From assembly GCF_000019805.1 (NCBI RefSeq), contig NC_010525.1, forward strand, positions 682,001-746,000: 64,000 nt of DNA, given 5' to 3'. Under the pieces are notes generated by a model. It was not told the DNA's origin, ran no database searches, and worked only from the letters and a program-made list of their open reading frames with translations. Positions 36,625 to 44,423 of this stretch are shown piece after piece. Every line of letters begins with the position of its first letter. Positions within the stretch are counted from its first letter, which is position 1. The translations under genes and the position numbers were made by a program. Source of the DNA: Pyrobaculum neutrophilum V24Sta. GTDB taxonomy: Archaea; Thermoproteota; Thermoprotei; Thermoproteales; Thermoproteaceae.

Positions 36625-37203
36625 ATGGTGAGGAGGAGGAACTATAGGCCTCTGGCGGCGGTTGCGGTGTTGGCTGTGGCTGCGCTTGTGGCTGCCACTG
36701 TTACGTTTACCAACGTCACCTACTGGCTTATCAACGCCACTAAGCCGCCTGCCATGAAGTACCCCGGCGCGGACACCGCCGTGGCCGGCGGCCAGTACGT
36801 CAAAGTCAGCTACTACTACGACAGCCAACGCGGCGTAAACATCACGAGGATCTCCATCATAGGCTTCACAGGAGACCCCACCAACTACACCTCCGTCGTG
36901 AAGGTGTGCAACTACTACGGCACCACCCCCATAACAGCCTATCTGGTGTGGGTAGGCCAGGTGGGCACCACCGGCTATGAGGGGTACATAAAGGCCTTCC
37001 TAGTCAAAGGCCCAGACGGCAAAGGCGTAGGCTTCGTAGGCACAACCACATACACCCAGGCAGGCCCCTACACCATCAACCCAGGCGCCTGCATCGACAT
37101 AGGAGCCTACGTCGCAATAGACCCAGCAATACCCCTAAGCCTAGCCAACGGCCAGACAATACTCGGCACATACCAAGTAAACATACAAATGAGCCCACAG
37201 TAA
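36625..37203 (+). CDS. exported pilin-like surface subunit 1
   Basis: A 192-residue secreted or membrane-anchored protein. A basic start (MVRRRNYRP) and one hydrophobic helix (LAAVAVLAVAALVAATVTF) form a signal sequence; then comes FTNVTYWLINATKPP and an all-beta, Thr/Tyr/Gly-rich domain with N-glycosylation sequons. Two cysteines, in KVCNYYG and PGACIDIG, are placed as in the next gene and in 43002-43547, suggesting a disulfide. The end is TYQVNIQMSPQ. The layout fits TasA/camelysin-like fibre subunits such as the bundling pilin of Pyrobaculum, a match from memory of the fold and not from alignment. Start ATG 36625 is chosen over GTG 36616 by promoter spacing. Confidence 0.75.
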   Translation: MVRRRNYRPLAAVAVLAVAALVAATVTFTNVTYWLINATKPPAMKYPGADTAVAGGQYVKVSYYYDSQRGVNITRISIIGFTGDPTNYTSVVKVCNYYGTTPITAYLVWVGQVGTTGYEGYIKAFLVKGPDGKGVGFVGTTTYTQAGPYTINPGACIDIGAYVAIDPAIPLSLANGQTILGTYQVNIQMSPQ

Positions 37204-37333
37204 ACCCCCCTTTTCCCCAACCGCTCACTCCAAATCCCCCCTTTTCTCCCGTCTCAAGCCTTTTTCTGCTGTCATATTGAATCGAATTGGGTGTCGGGGT
37301 TGGAGGGCGTTGCAGGAGGCGGGTTTTGTATGT

Positions 37334-37353
37334 CGCAACGTTAAATATAAATG
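37334..37353 (+). promoter_or_regulatory. CAACGTT-TATA element, copy 2
   Basis: CGCAACGTTAAATATAAATG lies with its TATA centre about 27 bases before ATG 37374. It matches copy 1 over CGCAACGTT and copy 3 over CAACGTTAAATATAAAT, far more than TATA boxes elsewhere in the window share. Confidence 0.6.
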
Positions 37354-37373
37354 CAGTAGAGTTTTTGGGGGTC

Positions 37374-37946
37374 ATGAGTAGCGGGAGAAGGCTGGTGGTG
37401 TTGGCTGTGTTGTTGGGCGCAGCGGCGCTGTTTGCTACAGTGTCTATTCTGAACGTTACATATTGGTATGTAAACACCACGGCGCCTCCGGTTATTAAGT
37501 ACGTGGGCAACGACACCTATGTGATGAACGGCACCTTTGTAAAGGCCAACTGGTACTACGACCCGAACACCGGCCTCAACATCACTAGGGTGTACGTCAC
37601 GGGCGTGCCTGGCGACATTGTAAATATCACAAACGCGTTGAGGGTGTGCAACAGGTACAACGTGCCTGTGAAGATCAGGTTAGCCAGCGTCTCTATGTTG
37701 CAGGACTACTACCCCAACAACGTCTACATTAGGTACATGGCCGTTAAGTTAGTCAGCCCCACCAACTCCACCGACAACCAGGCGGTGATTGTGAACGAAG
37801 CCGTTGTCGACCCCTCGACGGGCTATGTAACTCTGCAGCCAGGCCAGTGCGCCATCTTAGGCGTTGACCTCACCATCGACGCCAACGCTCCATACTACCA
37901 GACCCTCGCCGCCTACCAGATAAACATCGAGAAGGTGCCCCAGTGA
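37374..37946 (+). CDS. exported pilin-like surface subunit 2
   Basis: A 190-residue paralogue of the preceding protein. Signal helix LVVLAVLLGAAALFATVS is followed by ILNVTYWYVNTTAPP, which aligns with FTNVTYWLINATKPP of subunit 1. Conserved positions continue through YYD...G.NITR, VCNRYN and PGQCAILG (the cysteine pair) to the end AAYQINIEKVPQ, against GTYQVNIQMSPQ. By eye close to 40% of positions agree. It is acidic/Asn-rich with several sequons, so probably glycosylated outside the cell. Two such subunits suggest a major and a minor component or alternative fibres. It has its own CAACGTT promoter and overlaps the next gene by four bases. Confidence 0.75.
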   Translation: MSSGRRLVVLAVLLGAAALFATVSILNVTYWYVNTTAPPVIKYVGNDTYVMNGTFVKANWYYDPNTGLNITRVYVTGVPGDIVNITNALRVCNRYNVPVKIRLASVSMLQDYYPNNVYIRYMAVKLVSPTNSTDNQAVIVNEAVVDPSTGYVTLQPGQCAILGVDLTIDANAPYYQTLAAYQINIEKVPQ

Positions 37947-39184
37947 TGAGCCGCGAGGCGGCGGCTAGAACACTCCTCTTTTTCCTCCCCACGCTCGTCT
38001 TCATAATCGCCTTGACGGCCCCCGGGGGCGACTACGCCTTTAGGACGGGCCCCCTGGGGGAGGTCCAGCCGGGCTCCCTCCCCTACTATGTTGCAGTGGA
38101 GAACAAGACCCTGTATCTATACAGCTCCCCCTACGCGCCGTGGCTCTACCCCGGCGCTCTGGAGCTCAAGCTCTTCTACCCGACTAAGGTGGCGGTGTTT
38201 TCCACGTGCGGCGCTGTGGCCGCTGGGGAGCTGGGCGGGCAGCCCGGCGCCTACCCAGTAGACGTGGCTGTGCCCCCGGCGTTTCAGGGGGACTGCTGGG
38301 TCAACTTCACACACCCCTCCGGATGGCGTCAGGCGGTGCTCCTCCGGGTTAGGCTGGTGGACTGGTATCCCGGGGCCTCCGAGAGGGCCGTGGTGGAGCT
38401 AAACGGCTCCGGCTGGCAGTTTCTGCAGGTGGGGCAGGACGGTATGTTGTACATATGGGAGAGGCCGGTGGTTAGGCTGCCGGTGGCCGGCTGCGTCTCT
38501 GTGTACAACAGGTCGGTGCTCCTCACGGAGATCCTCCGCTATGTGGAGGCGGCGCCTAACGTTGTCCCGCCGGTCTACGTACCGTCTGAGGCCGGGGCCG
38601 CTAGATACGGCGCGTTTATACACCTTGAGGGGCCGGCGAAGCTCTACATATACGGCGCCCCCTGCCTCAGCCACAAGCCCTTAAACGCGACGCCGCCGCC
38701 TCCCCTGCGCGGGCGGCTGGGGGTCGTGCTCCCAACGCCGACGGGCCCGGTCTTCGACCAAGCGGAGGTTAACAACACGGCGGTTTTCAAGACGGGGCTT
38801 AGGGTTGTGAACTACAGCGTGGCGCCCGCCAGGGTGTACAAGCTCTACCTCTATACATACAGCACGCCGGTGGGCATGTGGGGCGCCGTGTTGAGGTACA
38901 ACTTCGCCCTAACCGCATACCTCACCACCGAGATCTCCCTACTCTGGCCAGAGGGGGCGCGGTCTGTGGAGAAGAGGGGCGACGTCTGGGCGATACACAC
39001 AGGCGGCGCGACCTACTGGGTCTACAGCAGAGCGCCGCCTCGCACAATCTGCGAGCCGCCCTGCGGAGTGCCGGCTGGCTGGGCGGACCCCATCTACGTC
39101 GTGGTGGATCCCACAGGCCGCTGGGGCGGCTGGCCAAGCGTTTTGTCGGTCAAGAGGGAGGTTCTGCAGCCGTGGAGACCGTAA
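37943..39184 (+). CDS. large exported protein of the surface locus
   Basis: A 413-residue protein of unknown family with an N-terminal signal/anchor (LLFFLPTLVFIIALTAPGG) and an extracellular, beta-rich body containing many Tyr, Pro and Val, six or so sequons, and several cysteines. I see no C-terminal membrane helix, so it is either secreted or held by the N-terminal helix. The final third contains two cysteines in a row of close spacing (TICEPPCGVP). It is translationally coupled to subunit 2 (ATGA overlap). It may be an assembly, cap or anchoring protein of the fibre; this is inference from context only. Confidence 0.7.
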   Translation: MMSREAAARTLLFFLPTLVFIIALTAPGGDYAFRTGPLGEVQPGSLPYYVAVENKTLYLYSSPYAPWLYPGALELKLFYPTKVAVFSTCGAVAAGELGGQPGAYPVDVAVPPAFQGDCWVNFTHPSGWRQAVLLRVRLVDWYPGASERAVVELNGSGWQFLQVGQDGMLYIWERPVVRLPVAGCVSVYNRSVLLTEILRYVEAAPNVVPPVYVPSEAGAARYGAFIHLEGPAKLYIYGAPCLSHKPLNATPPPPLRGRLGVVLPTPTGPVFDQAEVNNTAVFKTGLRVVNYSVAPARVYKLYLYTYSTPVGMWGAVLRYNFALTAYLTTEISLLWPEGARSVEKRGDVWAIHTGGATYWVYSRAPPRTICEPPCGVPAGWADPIYVVVDPTGRWGGWPSVLSVKREVLQPWRP

Positions 39185-39213
39185 AACATTTTTGGGGGGA
39201 CCCCCGCAGACCT

Positions 39214-39615
39214 ATGAATTGGGTTGCCCTCCTCGTCGGCGTGGCGGCCGGCATGGCCGTGGCCTTCGGCAGGGTATACGCCGAGAGGGCGGTGGCTAGG
39301 CACTTCGGCCTGGTGCCTCAGTTGCTTTTCAAACATAGAGACGTGCTTGTGCCCTTCTTGGTGTTGGCCACCGCCGCCAACATATACGCCGTGTGGATCA
39401 CCGTGGCGTACGGCGGTATCTCCGCCTGGAGGCTCTCGGCCCTCGTCGGCATGGGGCTTCTAGTCGCGGCGCAGATGATGCAGCTCCACATTGCTCTACG
39501 CCCCAGTAGGCATGACCTGCAGCTGGCGTTGCTGTCGTGTGCGCCGTATGTATACCTCTTCGCACTTTATATAGCAGCCCTGGCCACGGGGAGGTACAGC
39601 CTCTGGCTGTTTTAG
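39214..39615 (+). CDS. polytopic membrane protein of the surface locus
   Basis: A 133-residue protein with about four hydrophobic helices (VALLVGVAAGMAVAF, VLVPFLVLATAANIYAVWI, LVGMGLLVAAQMMQ, LLSCAPYVYLFALYIAAL). No family recognised and no obvious catalytic Ser/Lys pair of a signal peptidase. ATG 39214 lies 29 bases after the preceding stop; the next gene starts one base after its TAG, so it belongs to the same unit. A platform or anchoring role is a guess. Confidence 0.65.
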   Translation: MNWVALLVGVAAGMAVAFGRVYAERAVARHFGLVPQLLFKHRDVLVPFLVLATAANIYAVWITVAYGGISAWRLSALVGMGLLVAAQMMQLHIALRPSRHDLQLALLSCAPYVYLFALYIAALATGRYSLWLF

Positions 39616-39616
39616 C

Positions 39617-39979
39617 ATGAACTTCGCAGAGACGATGCTGATCTCGGCGGCGGGGGGCGCCATAGCGGCGCTGGCCCCCCTGGTGTACATCATGTACTAC
39701 GGCAGGCCCACCACCTTCACCGTGTGGACCGGCGCCGTCGTGTCCTTCATAGGCGGCTTCATCTTCACGCTCCTCGCCGCCCAGTGGCCCCTCTTCTACG
39801 CCAGATTTACATACCTACTAGCCCTCGCCCTCCTCCTCACCTCCATAGCCTACACCTACTGGGGGATGTACAGGAGGAGGTGGTTCGCGTACCTCTTCGC
39901 CGCGGCGGCGTGGATATACATAATACTGCTGGCGCTGGTGGCTAAGGCCCTCGGCCTAGGCGACCCCTTCATCGCCTAA
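39617..39979 (+). CDS. small four-helix membrane protein of the surface locus
   Basis: A 120-residue membrane protein with about four helices (MLISAAGGAIAALAPLVYI, VVSFIGGFIFTLLAAQ, YLLALALLLTSIAYTY, YLFAAAAWIYIILLALVAKAL) separated by short polar loops such as GMYRRRW. Function unknown. It follows the previous membrane gene by one base. The promoter of the regulator gene begins at its stop codon. Confidence 0.65.
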   Translation: MNFAETMLISAAGGAIAALAPLVYIMYYGRPTTFTVWTGAVVSFIGGFIFTLLAAQWPLFYARFTYLLALALLLTSIAYTYWGMYRRRWFAYLFAAAAWIYIILLALVAKALGLGDPFIA

Positions 39980-39998
39980 CAACGTTAAATATAAATTG
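39980..39998 (+). promoter_or_regulatory. CAACGTT-TATA element, copy 3
   Basis: CAACGTTAAATATAAATTG directly follows the stop of the membrane gene and precedes the regulator gene at 40011, with the TATA centre about 23 bases before GTG 40011. It is identical over 17 bases to copy 2 (37336-37352). Confidence 0.6.
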
Positions 39999-40010
39999 TG
40001 GGACGGTACG

Positions 40011-40682
40011 GTGGATGTGAACATCACAGTGTTCCTCGTCCTTGCGCCGCTCGCCGCCTGGATGTACCCAGTGTACGTGCCGCCTAACTCCACCGCCTAT
40101 ATACACGCGGATCTGCCCCCAGCGCTCTGCAACGTGACCGGCACACTCCAGATAGACAAGCCCACGACTGTGGCCTGCGTAAACACGGCGCTACAGCCGG
40201 CCCCCCTCAGGGGGAGCCTCTCCGTCGAGTACCCCACACCGCCGCCGCAGCCTCCGCCCCCAGCGCCCGAGGCGCCTATAGTGGCCGTAGCCGCCGGGGC
40301 CGCGGCGGCCGCCGGATTAAGCCACCTGGCGAGCAACAGGAGGGAGTTGCTGGCCGCCCCCGTGGTGGCCATAGCCGCGAGGGTGAAGAGGGCCGTCGCG
40401 GAGGACCCGGCGCGGAGGGAGATACTAAACGTCGTGGAGAAGATGGGCGCCGCCACCCTCTCCCAGATAGCAAAGGCCACGGGAAGGGGCTGGGGGGCTG
40501 TGCAGTGGCACCTCTACGTCCTCGAGCGGGAGGGGAGGGTTAGGTCTGTGAGGATCGGGCCCTTCACCTACTACTACGTCAACCCGAGAGCCGCCGCGGA
40601 GGTCATCCTATCCTCGGTCGACCCGGAGACCCTCTCGCCCGAGGATAGAGAAAAGCTTGATCTAATGGCCTCCTCGCTATGA
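40011..40682 (+). CDS. membrane-anchored winged-helix regulator with an external domain
   Basis: A 223-residue protein with an outside-in layout: an N-terminal hydrophobic segment (ITVFLVLAPLAAWMYP), an external region of about 60 residues with sequons and two cysteines, a proline linker (PTPPPQPPPPAPEAP), a membrane helix (IVAVAAGAAAAAGL), and a cytoplasmic winged helix. The last has REILNVVEKMGAATLSQIAK, recognition region GWGAVQWHLYVLEREG and wing VRSVRIGPFTYYYVN. It closely resembles the soluble regulator at 7767-8162. It could sense the fibre or surface state and control the CAACGTT promoters, one of which is its own. GTG 40011 is chosen by TATA spacing; the next gene overlaps by four bases. 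Confidence 0.8.
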   Translation: MDVNITVFLVLAPLAAWMYPVYVPPNSTAYIHADLPPALCNVTGTLQIDKPTTVACVNTALQPAPLRGSLSVEYPTPPPQPPPPAPEAPIVAVAAGAAAAAGLSHLASNRRELLAAPVVAIAARVKRAVAEDPARREILNVVEKMGAATLSQIAKATGRGWGAVQWHLYVLEREGRVRSVRIGPFTYYYVNPRAAAEVILSSVDPETLSPEDREKLDLMASSL

Positions 40683-43000
40683 GGTATGCCGCCCTCCTGG
40701 CTCTGCTGGGCGCCTTGGCGGCTTTGGCAGTCCTCTCCTTTTTAAACGTGGTGCAGACCGCCGTAAACGCCTCTCTTGCACCGGTCGCCAAGGGGCTAAA
40801 CGGCTCGGTCTACCCCCTGGCGAAGGCTTGGTACAGCTACGCCGGCTTCTACAACGTGACGTACTACTACATGAGGTTTGTCCCTGGGTGGCCCGAGCTG
40901 TACACCGTAGGCCTATTCGCGCCGAGGCAGACCGGCTGGCAGAGCTGGCTGGAGGCCGTGGGGAGGTCGGGCACTGGGCAGTACGCCATAGCCCTAGGCG
41001 GCCAGGTGCAGATAACCCAGAGCCAGAACTCGGGCCCCCCCGTGGCCATAAGCCAAAACACGCCTCTCCAGTGGCAGACCCTCGCCACCCAGCGCTACTC
41101 GGTCCTAGCCCGCGCCTGGTTCAGACAAGGGGGAATAACCGCCGTCCAGCTGGTCAACTTCACAGCAGAGCCGATGTCTAAGCTCTACAGCCAGACCTTC
41201 TCATGCGGCACTACGACGTATGTGGAGCAGTTTAACTACTGTACAACGCAGACCTTCTCCTACAGCGACAGCTTCAGCTACACGACCCTGCCCCCCTACA
41301 TCACCAAATACCTAAACTACGACCCCACAACCGTCACGGTACCTCCCGTCTCAATAGACACGACAAACAGCCCCACAACCCCCCCAAGCCTCAAGACGCA
41401 GGTGGACGCAAAACGGACTGGCGCGGGTGTAGTAGCCGCTGTGTACAACACGGCGGCGAGGTGGGGCTTGATACAGTCCTACGGCACCACAGTCGCCGTA
41501 AGCCTAAGGTACCAGAGGGATACCGTAGTCGCAACTGATACACAAAATAACGTTGCATACATATCTATAGCGGTGGATAGAGACGGCGATGGGAGACCAG
41601 ATGTGGAGCTTATATACTACTACTACGATATAGCCGTCAGATATTCTGGTGCAATCTATTCGGTGTTTGTAAACCCGGGGGCCTACCTCGCCAGTGTGTC
41701 GTCTACCGGCGGTTTAACATATGCGGCTGGCGTGTCGAATGGCACTACTTACTACTTCTACCGCGTGGGCTCCATGTCGTCTGGCCAAACCTACAGATTT
41801 AGTAGAACGCTGGCTGTCAGCGGCTACATAGTGGCCGTAGCCTTCGTCGTAGTTGACGCCGCTTACTACGCCGATGGCTCCCCCGCCGGCGATTTCTGGG
41901 TGTGGTGGGACGACTTTGGGATAAGCGGGACGGGGACTGTCTGTAGCCTGCCGGGCAACGTCGCCGTGTACACCAGAGGCTACAACTACACCCAGGTGTA
42001 TATAGCCCCCGGCGTGGGGAACCCAGCGCCTTCTCTAGTTACTGAGGTGGACGCCTACGGCGCCTCCGGCAACCCCCAGACGGATTGGGGAGCCGCCATC
42101 GCGGTCTACAGGCTGGCTCAGCCCGTCCCAGCCCTCGGCACCTCAGTCTCCGTCTGGGGGCTCTACCAGAAGGATGCCAACGACCTCTCTAACAACGTGG
42201 CGTATGTCTCCATCGGCGTCGACGCCAACGGAGATGGCCAGGTGGATAAGGAATACATCCTCTACAGAAGCGACACGGGAGGAGGCCCCGGCGCCATAGT
42301 GTCGGCCTTCTTCAAAGACGCAAGTGGAAACCCAGTCTACGTATGTACAGTAGACACCACCGGCGCCTGCGCCACCACAGACCCCCGTTTCGTCGTCGTA
42401 AACCTCGGCGCTATGACAAGCGGCAACAGCTACACCTGGAGCTACACCCTAAACGACCAAGGCGCGGTGGTGGCCATAGCCCTAGCCGTCACAGACGGCA
42501 GCTACTACGGCGAAGGATACAGCGGCGACGTCTGGGTGTACTGGGATAACCTGCAGCTTCAATACAGCGCGTGTCCTCTCCCCGCCGGCTGGAGCGTCTC
42601 GGGCGCCTACGCCTGGCAGTCGTATAGCTACCTCCTGGCCTCTGGGAGCGTTGCTGTATACATGGGGCTCGTCGCCGGTGGGCTTACCTACGTGTCTAAC
42701 TTCACGGGGGTTGGGGCCTACGCGGTTTTTGACTCCTCTCTCACGCCGATTTTCGGCGTCTCCATAAGCGGTAGTAGCTTCTCAGCCCTCTGCGGCTCCT
42801 CTGCCGTCTCGCTCGGCTCTCTGCCGTCGGCTGCGTGGGTCGAGCTTAGGCCTCTCTCGGGGCTAGGCGACATAATCGTGAGAGACCAGTACGGAAACAT
42901 CCTAGCTAGATACGGTTGCCCCTACACCGCGGCGCCGCAGTACATAGGGTACAAAACCACAAACACCCTCAAAATATACAACATAACAGCGCTGGGCTAA
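40679..43000 (+). CDS. 773-residue repeat-containing surface protein
   Basis: Probably an adhesin, tip or scaffold protein of the fibre. The signal helix (ALLALLGALAALAVLSF) is followed by LNVVQTAVNASLAP, which mirrors the FxNVTYWxxNATxPP start of the two small subunits. The body contains two long repeats of about 200 residues, each with N-NVAYISIAVDRDGDG or NNVAYVSIGVDANGDG and ending WVWWDDFGI or WVYWDNLQL. The Asp-rich loops DRDGDGRPD and DANGDGQVD look like calcium-binding sites. A third C-terminal segment lacks the loop. Between about 41500 and 41900 the DNA is visibly richer in A/T than the rest of the gene. Start ATG 40679 overlaps the regulator by four bases. Confidence 0.82.
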   Translation: MRYAALLALLGALAALAVLSFLNVVQTAVNASLAPVAKGLNGSVYPLAKAWYSYAGFYNVTYYYMRFVPGWPELYTVGLFAPRQTGWQSWLEAVGRSGTGQYAIALGGQVQITQSQNSGPPVAISQNTPLQWQTLATQRYSVLARAWFRQGGITAVQLVNFTAEPMSKLYSQTFSCGTTTYVEQFNYCTTQTFSYSDSFSYTTLPPYITKYLNYDPTTVTVPPVSIDTTNSPTTPPSLKTQVDAKRTGAGVVAAVYNTAARWGLIQSYGTTVAVSLRYQRDTVVATDTQNNVAYISIAVDRDGDGRPDVELIYYYYDIAVRYSGAIYSVFVNPGAYLASVSSTGGLTYAAGVSNGTTYYFYRVGSMSSGQTYRFSRTLAVSGYIVAVAFVVVDAAYYADGSPAGDFWVWWDDFGISGTGTVCSLPGNVAVYTRGYNYTQVYIAPGVGNPAPSLVTEVDAYGASGNPQTDWGAAIAVYRLAQPVPALGTSVSVWGLYQKDANDLSNNVAYVSIGVDANGDGQVDKEYILYRSDTGGGPGAIVSAFFKDASGNPVYVCTVDTTGACATTDPRFVVVNLGAMTSGNSYTWSYTLNDQGAVVAIALAVTDGSYYGEGYSGDVWVYWDNLQLQYSACPLPAGWSVSGAYAWQSYSYLLASGSVAVYMGLVAGGLTYVSNFTGVGAYAVFDSSLTPIFGVSISGSSFSALCGSSAVSLGSLPSAAWVELRPLSGLGDIIVRDQYGNILARYGCPYTAAPQYIGYKTTNTLKIYNITALG

Positions 43001-43001
43001 C

Positions 43002-43547
43002 ATGGGAGCAGAAAAGACGCCGCAGGTCCAGGAGATGAGGCAACAAGCCGAGGAGGTCGAGGAGAGGAGGCGGGGCGCCGTGTTGATCATACTAGGCCTG
43101 GCGGCCCTCCTGGGGGCCTTCTGGGGCGGCCTGACGTTTCTGCCCGCCGCGGCGGGTGGGGGCGCGGGCGTCGGCGGCGTTGGGCCCGAGGCTGTGGGGG
43201 TGGGCAACGTGGTGTTGGTTGGGTTCAACGGGACTCAGAGGTTTGTGCTTTGGGCTCCTCCTGGGTCCGTGGTGGTTTGGGATGTGGCTTTCTGCAACGT
43301 GGCAGATGGCGACGTGGTGGCCTCTGTGAAGCTTGTCGATCTGCCTCGGGAGTTTAGGCGTTTTAGGTTCTATGTGAACGGGAGTTGGTTTGGGTGGGAT
43401 GGGGTTAATATGACTGGGTGGAGCGGCGTCTTCCGCCGGGGCTTGTGTCTGCCGGGGAGGCTGGAGGTTCTGGTGGATGGCCGGGCGGCGCCCGGCGGGG
43501 TTTACGCGGCTAGGGCTCAAGTCGAGGCGAGGCCGCTAGGCGACTAG
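43002..43547 (+). CDS. membrane-anchored pilin-like protein 3
   Basis: A 181-residue protein with a 25-residue charged cytoplasmic N-terminus (QEMRQQAEEVEERRRG, helical), one membrane helix (AVLIILGLAALLGAFWGGLTF), a Gly-rich linker, and an external beta-rich domain. The external part contains DVAFCNVADGDVVASVKLVDLP and RRGLCLPGRLEV, so its two cysteines fall in the same places as KVCNYYG/PGACIDIG of subunit 1. It is therefore a diverged member of the same family, but permanently anchored: a possible base or anchor subunit. Its 3' end overlaps the convergent aroD gene by 12 bases. Starts one base after the 773-residue gene. Confidence 0.72.
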   Translation: MGAEKTPQVQEMRQQAEEVEERRRGAVLIILGLAALLGAFWGGLTFLPAAAGGGAGVGGVGPEAVGVGNVVLVGFNGTQRFVLWAPPGSVVVWDVAFCNVADGDVVASVKLVDLPREFRRFRFYVNGSWFGWDGVNMTGWSGVFRRGLCLPGRLEVLVDGRAAPGGVYAARAQVEARPLGD

Positions 43548-44423
43548 TTGTACCGCCTTGCACATCTGCACCACCAGCTCGAAGATCTGTTTAAAGTCGC
43601 CCGCCCTCTTCAAGACCTGGGCCTCTCTGATGTCGTCGTAGATGGGGAGACCGGCGGACTTCTTTATCTTCCCCATGTCGCGGCACACCTCCAGCCTCCT
43701 CTTGAGAAGGTGCATGAGGGCGCCGTCTATCCAGTCCAGCGCCTCCCTCAGCGCCGGCAGACCCTCACCCCCGGGGGCGGCCCCCATGCCCAGGAGCGCG
43801 GCGTAGTAGGCGTCTAGGGATATCTGGCCAGGCGCCGTCGCCTCGCCCAGCGATACGTACATGATGGGGCTCCCCAGGGCCGCCGCCGCCAGCCTGGTGT
43901 AGGCCCCGGCCGGCCCCATGGCGAAGGCCACCGTCGGCTTCTCCACGGCGCCGATTAGGGAGAGAACGGCGAGGCCGTCCCGGGGCTCTCTGGCGTAGGT
44001 GACTATCTTCACCACGTCGCCCAAGGCCGCCGCCTCCCGGGCCCAGGAGAGGAGGGTTTCATACGGGGGGGTCCCGCCGAAGTCGTGTCTGCTGGCTATA
44101 AGCTTAGTCCTCCCCCTGGCGGCCGCCACCTGCCCAGCCGCCGGCGCGGCGGCCTCCACGTCTACGAAGTGGGGCGTCAGCTCCAGGAGCTTTAGGTAGA
44201 GGGCCGCCCTCTCCTCCTCGGTGCCCCGCCAGGCGCCCCCCTCCTCCCTCCTCCTAACTGTTAATATGACTGTCCTCCTCGCGACCGCCTCCTCCAACGC
44301 GGGCTTCGCCTCGGCGAGGGAGCTCTCCAGATAGTCGAGCCTTAGCTCGAGGCAGGGGGCGGGGGAGTCCAGAGCTCTATATACGTCCGCCGGCTTTCTA
44401 ACCGGTACCGCGCCGCATATCAA
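43536..44423 (-). CDS. aroD: 3-dehydroquinate dehydratase (type I) fused to chorismate mutase
   Basis: A bifunctional enzyme of about 295 residues. Residues 1-205 are type I dehydroquinase: LELRLDYLE, TVILTVRRREEGGAW, IASRHDF (catalytic His) and VKIVTYA (Schiff-base Lys). Residues 215-295 are an AroQ-type chorismate mutase: LLKRRLEVCRDMGKIKK and IYDDIREAQVLKRA. The two reactions are steps three and eight of the route to Phe/Tyr, so the fusion links distant steps. The in-frame start here is TTG 44423. ATG 44431, correctly spaced from the TATA box (TATTTTAAAG at 44451-44460), is one frame off, with GGGG between; a -1 shift would give MGVLICGAVPV. Confidence 0.93.
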   Translation of the reverse strand: MICGAVPVRKPADVYRALDSPAPCLELRLDYLESSLAEAKPALEEAVARRTVILTVRRREEGGAWRGTEEERAALYLKLLELTPHFVDVEAAAPAAGQVAAARGRTKLIASRHDFGGTPPYETLLSWAREAAALGDVVKIVTYAREPRDGLAVLSLIGAVEKPTVAFAMGPAGAYTRLAAAALGSPIMYVSLGEATAPGQISLDAYYAALLGMGAAPGGEGLPALREALDWIDGALMHLLKRRLEVCRDMGKIKKSAGLPIYDDIREAQVLKRAGDFKQIFELVVQMCKAVQLVA

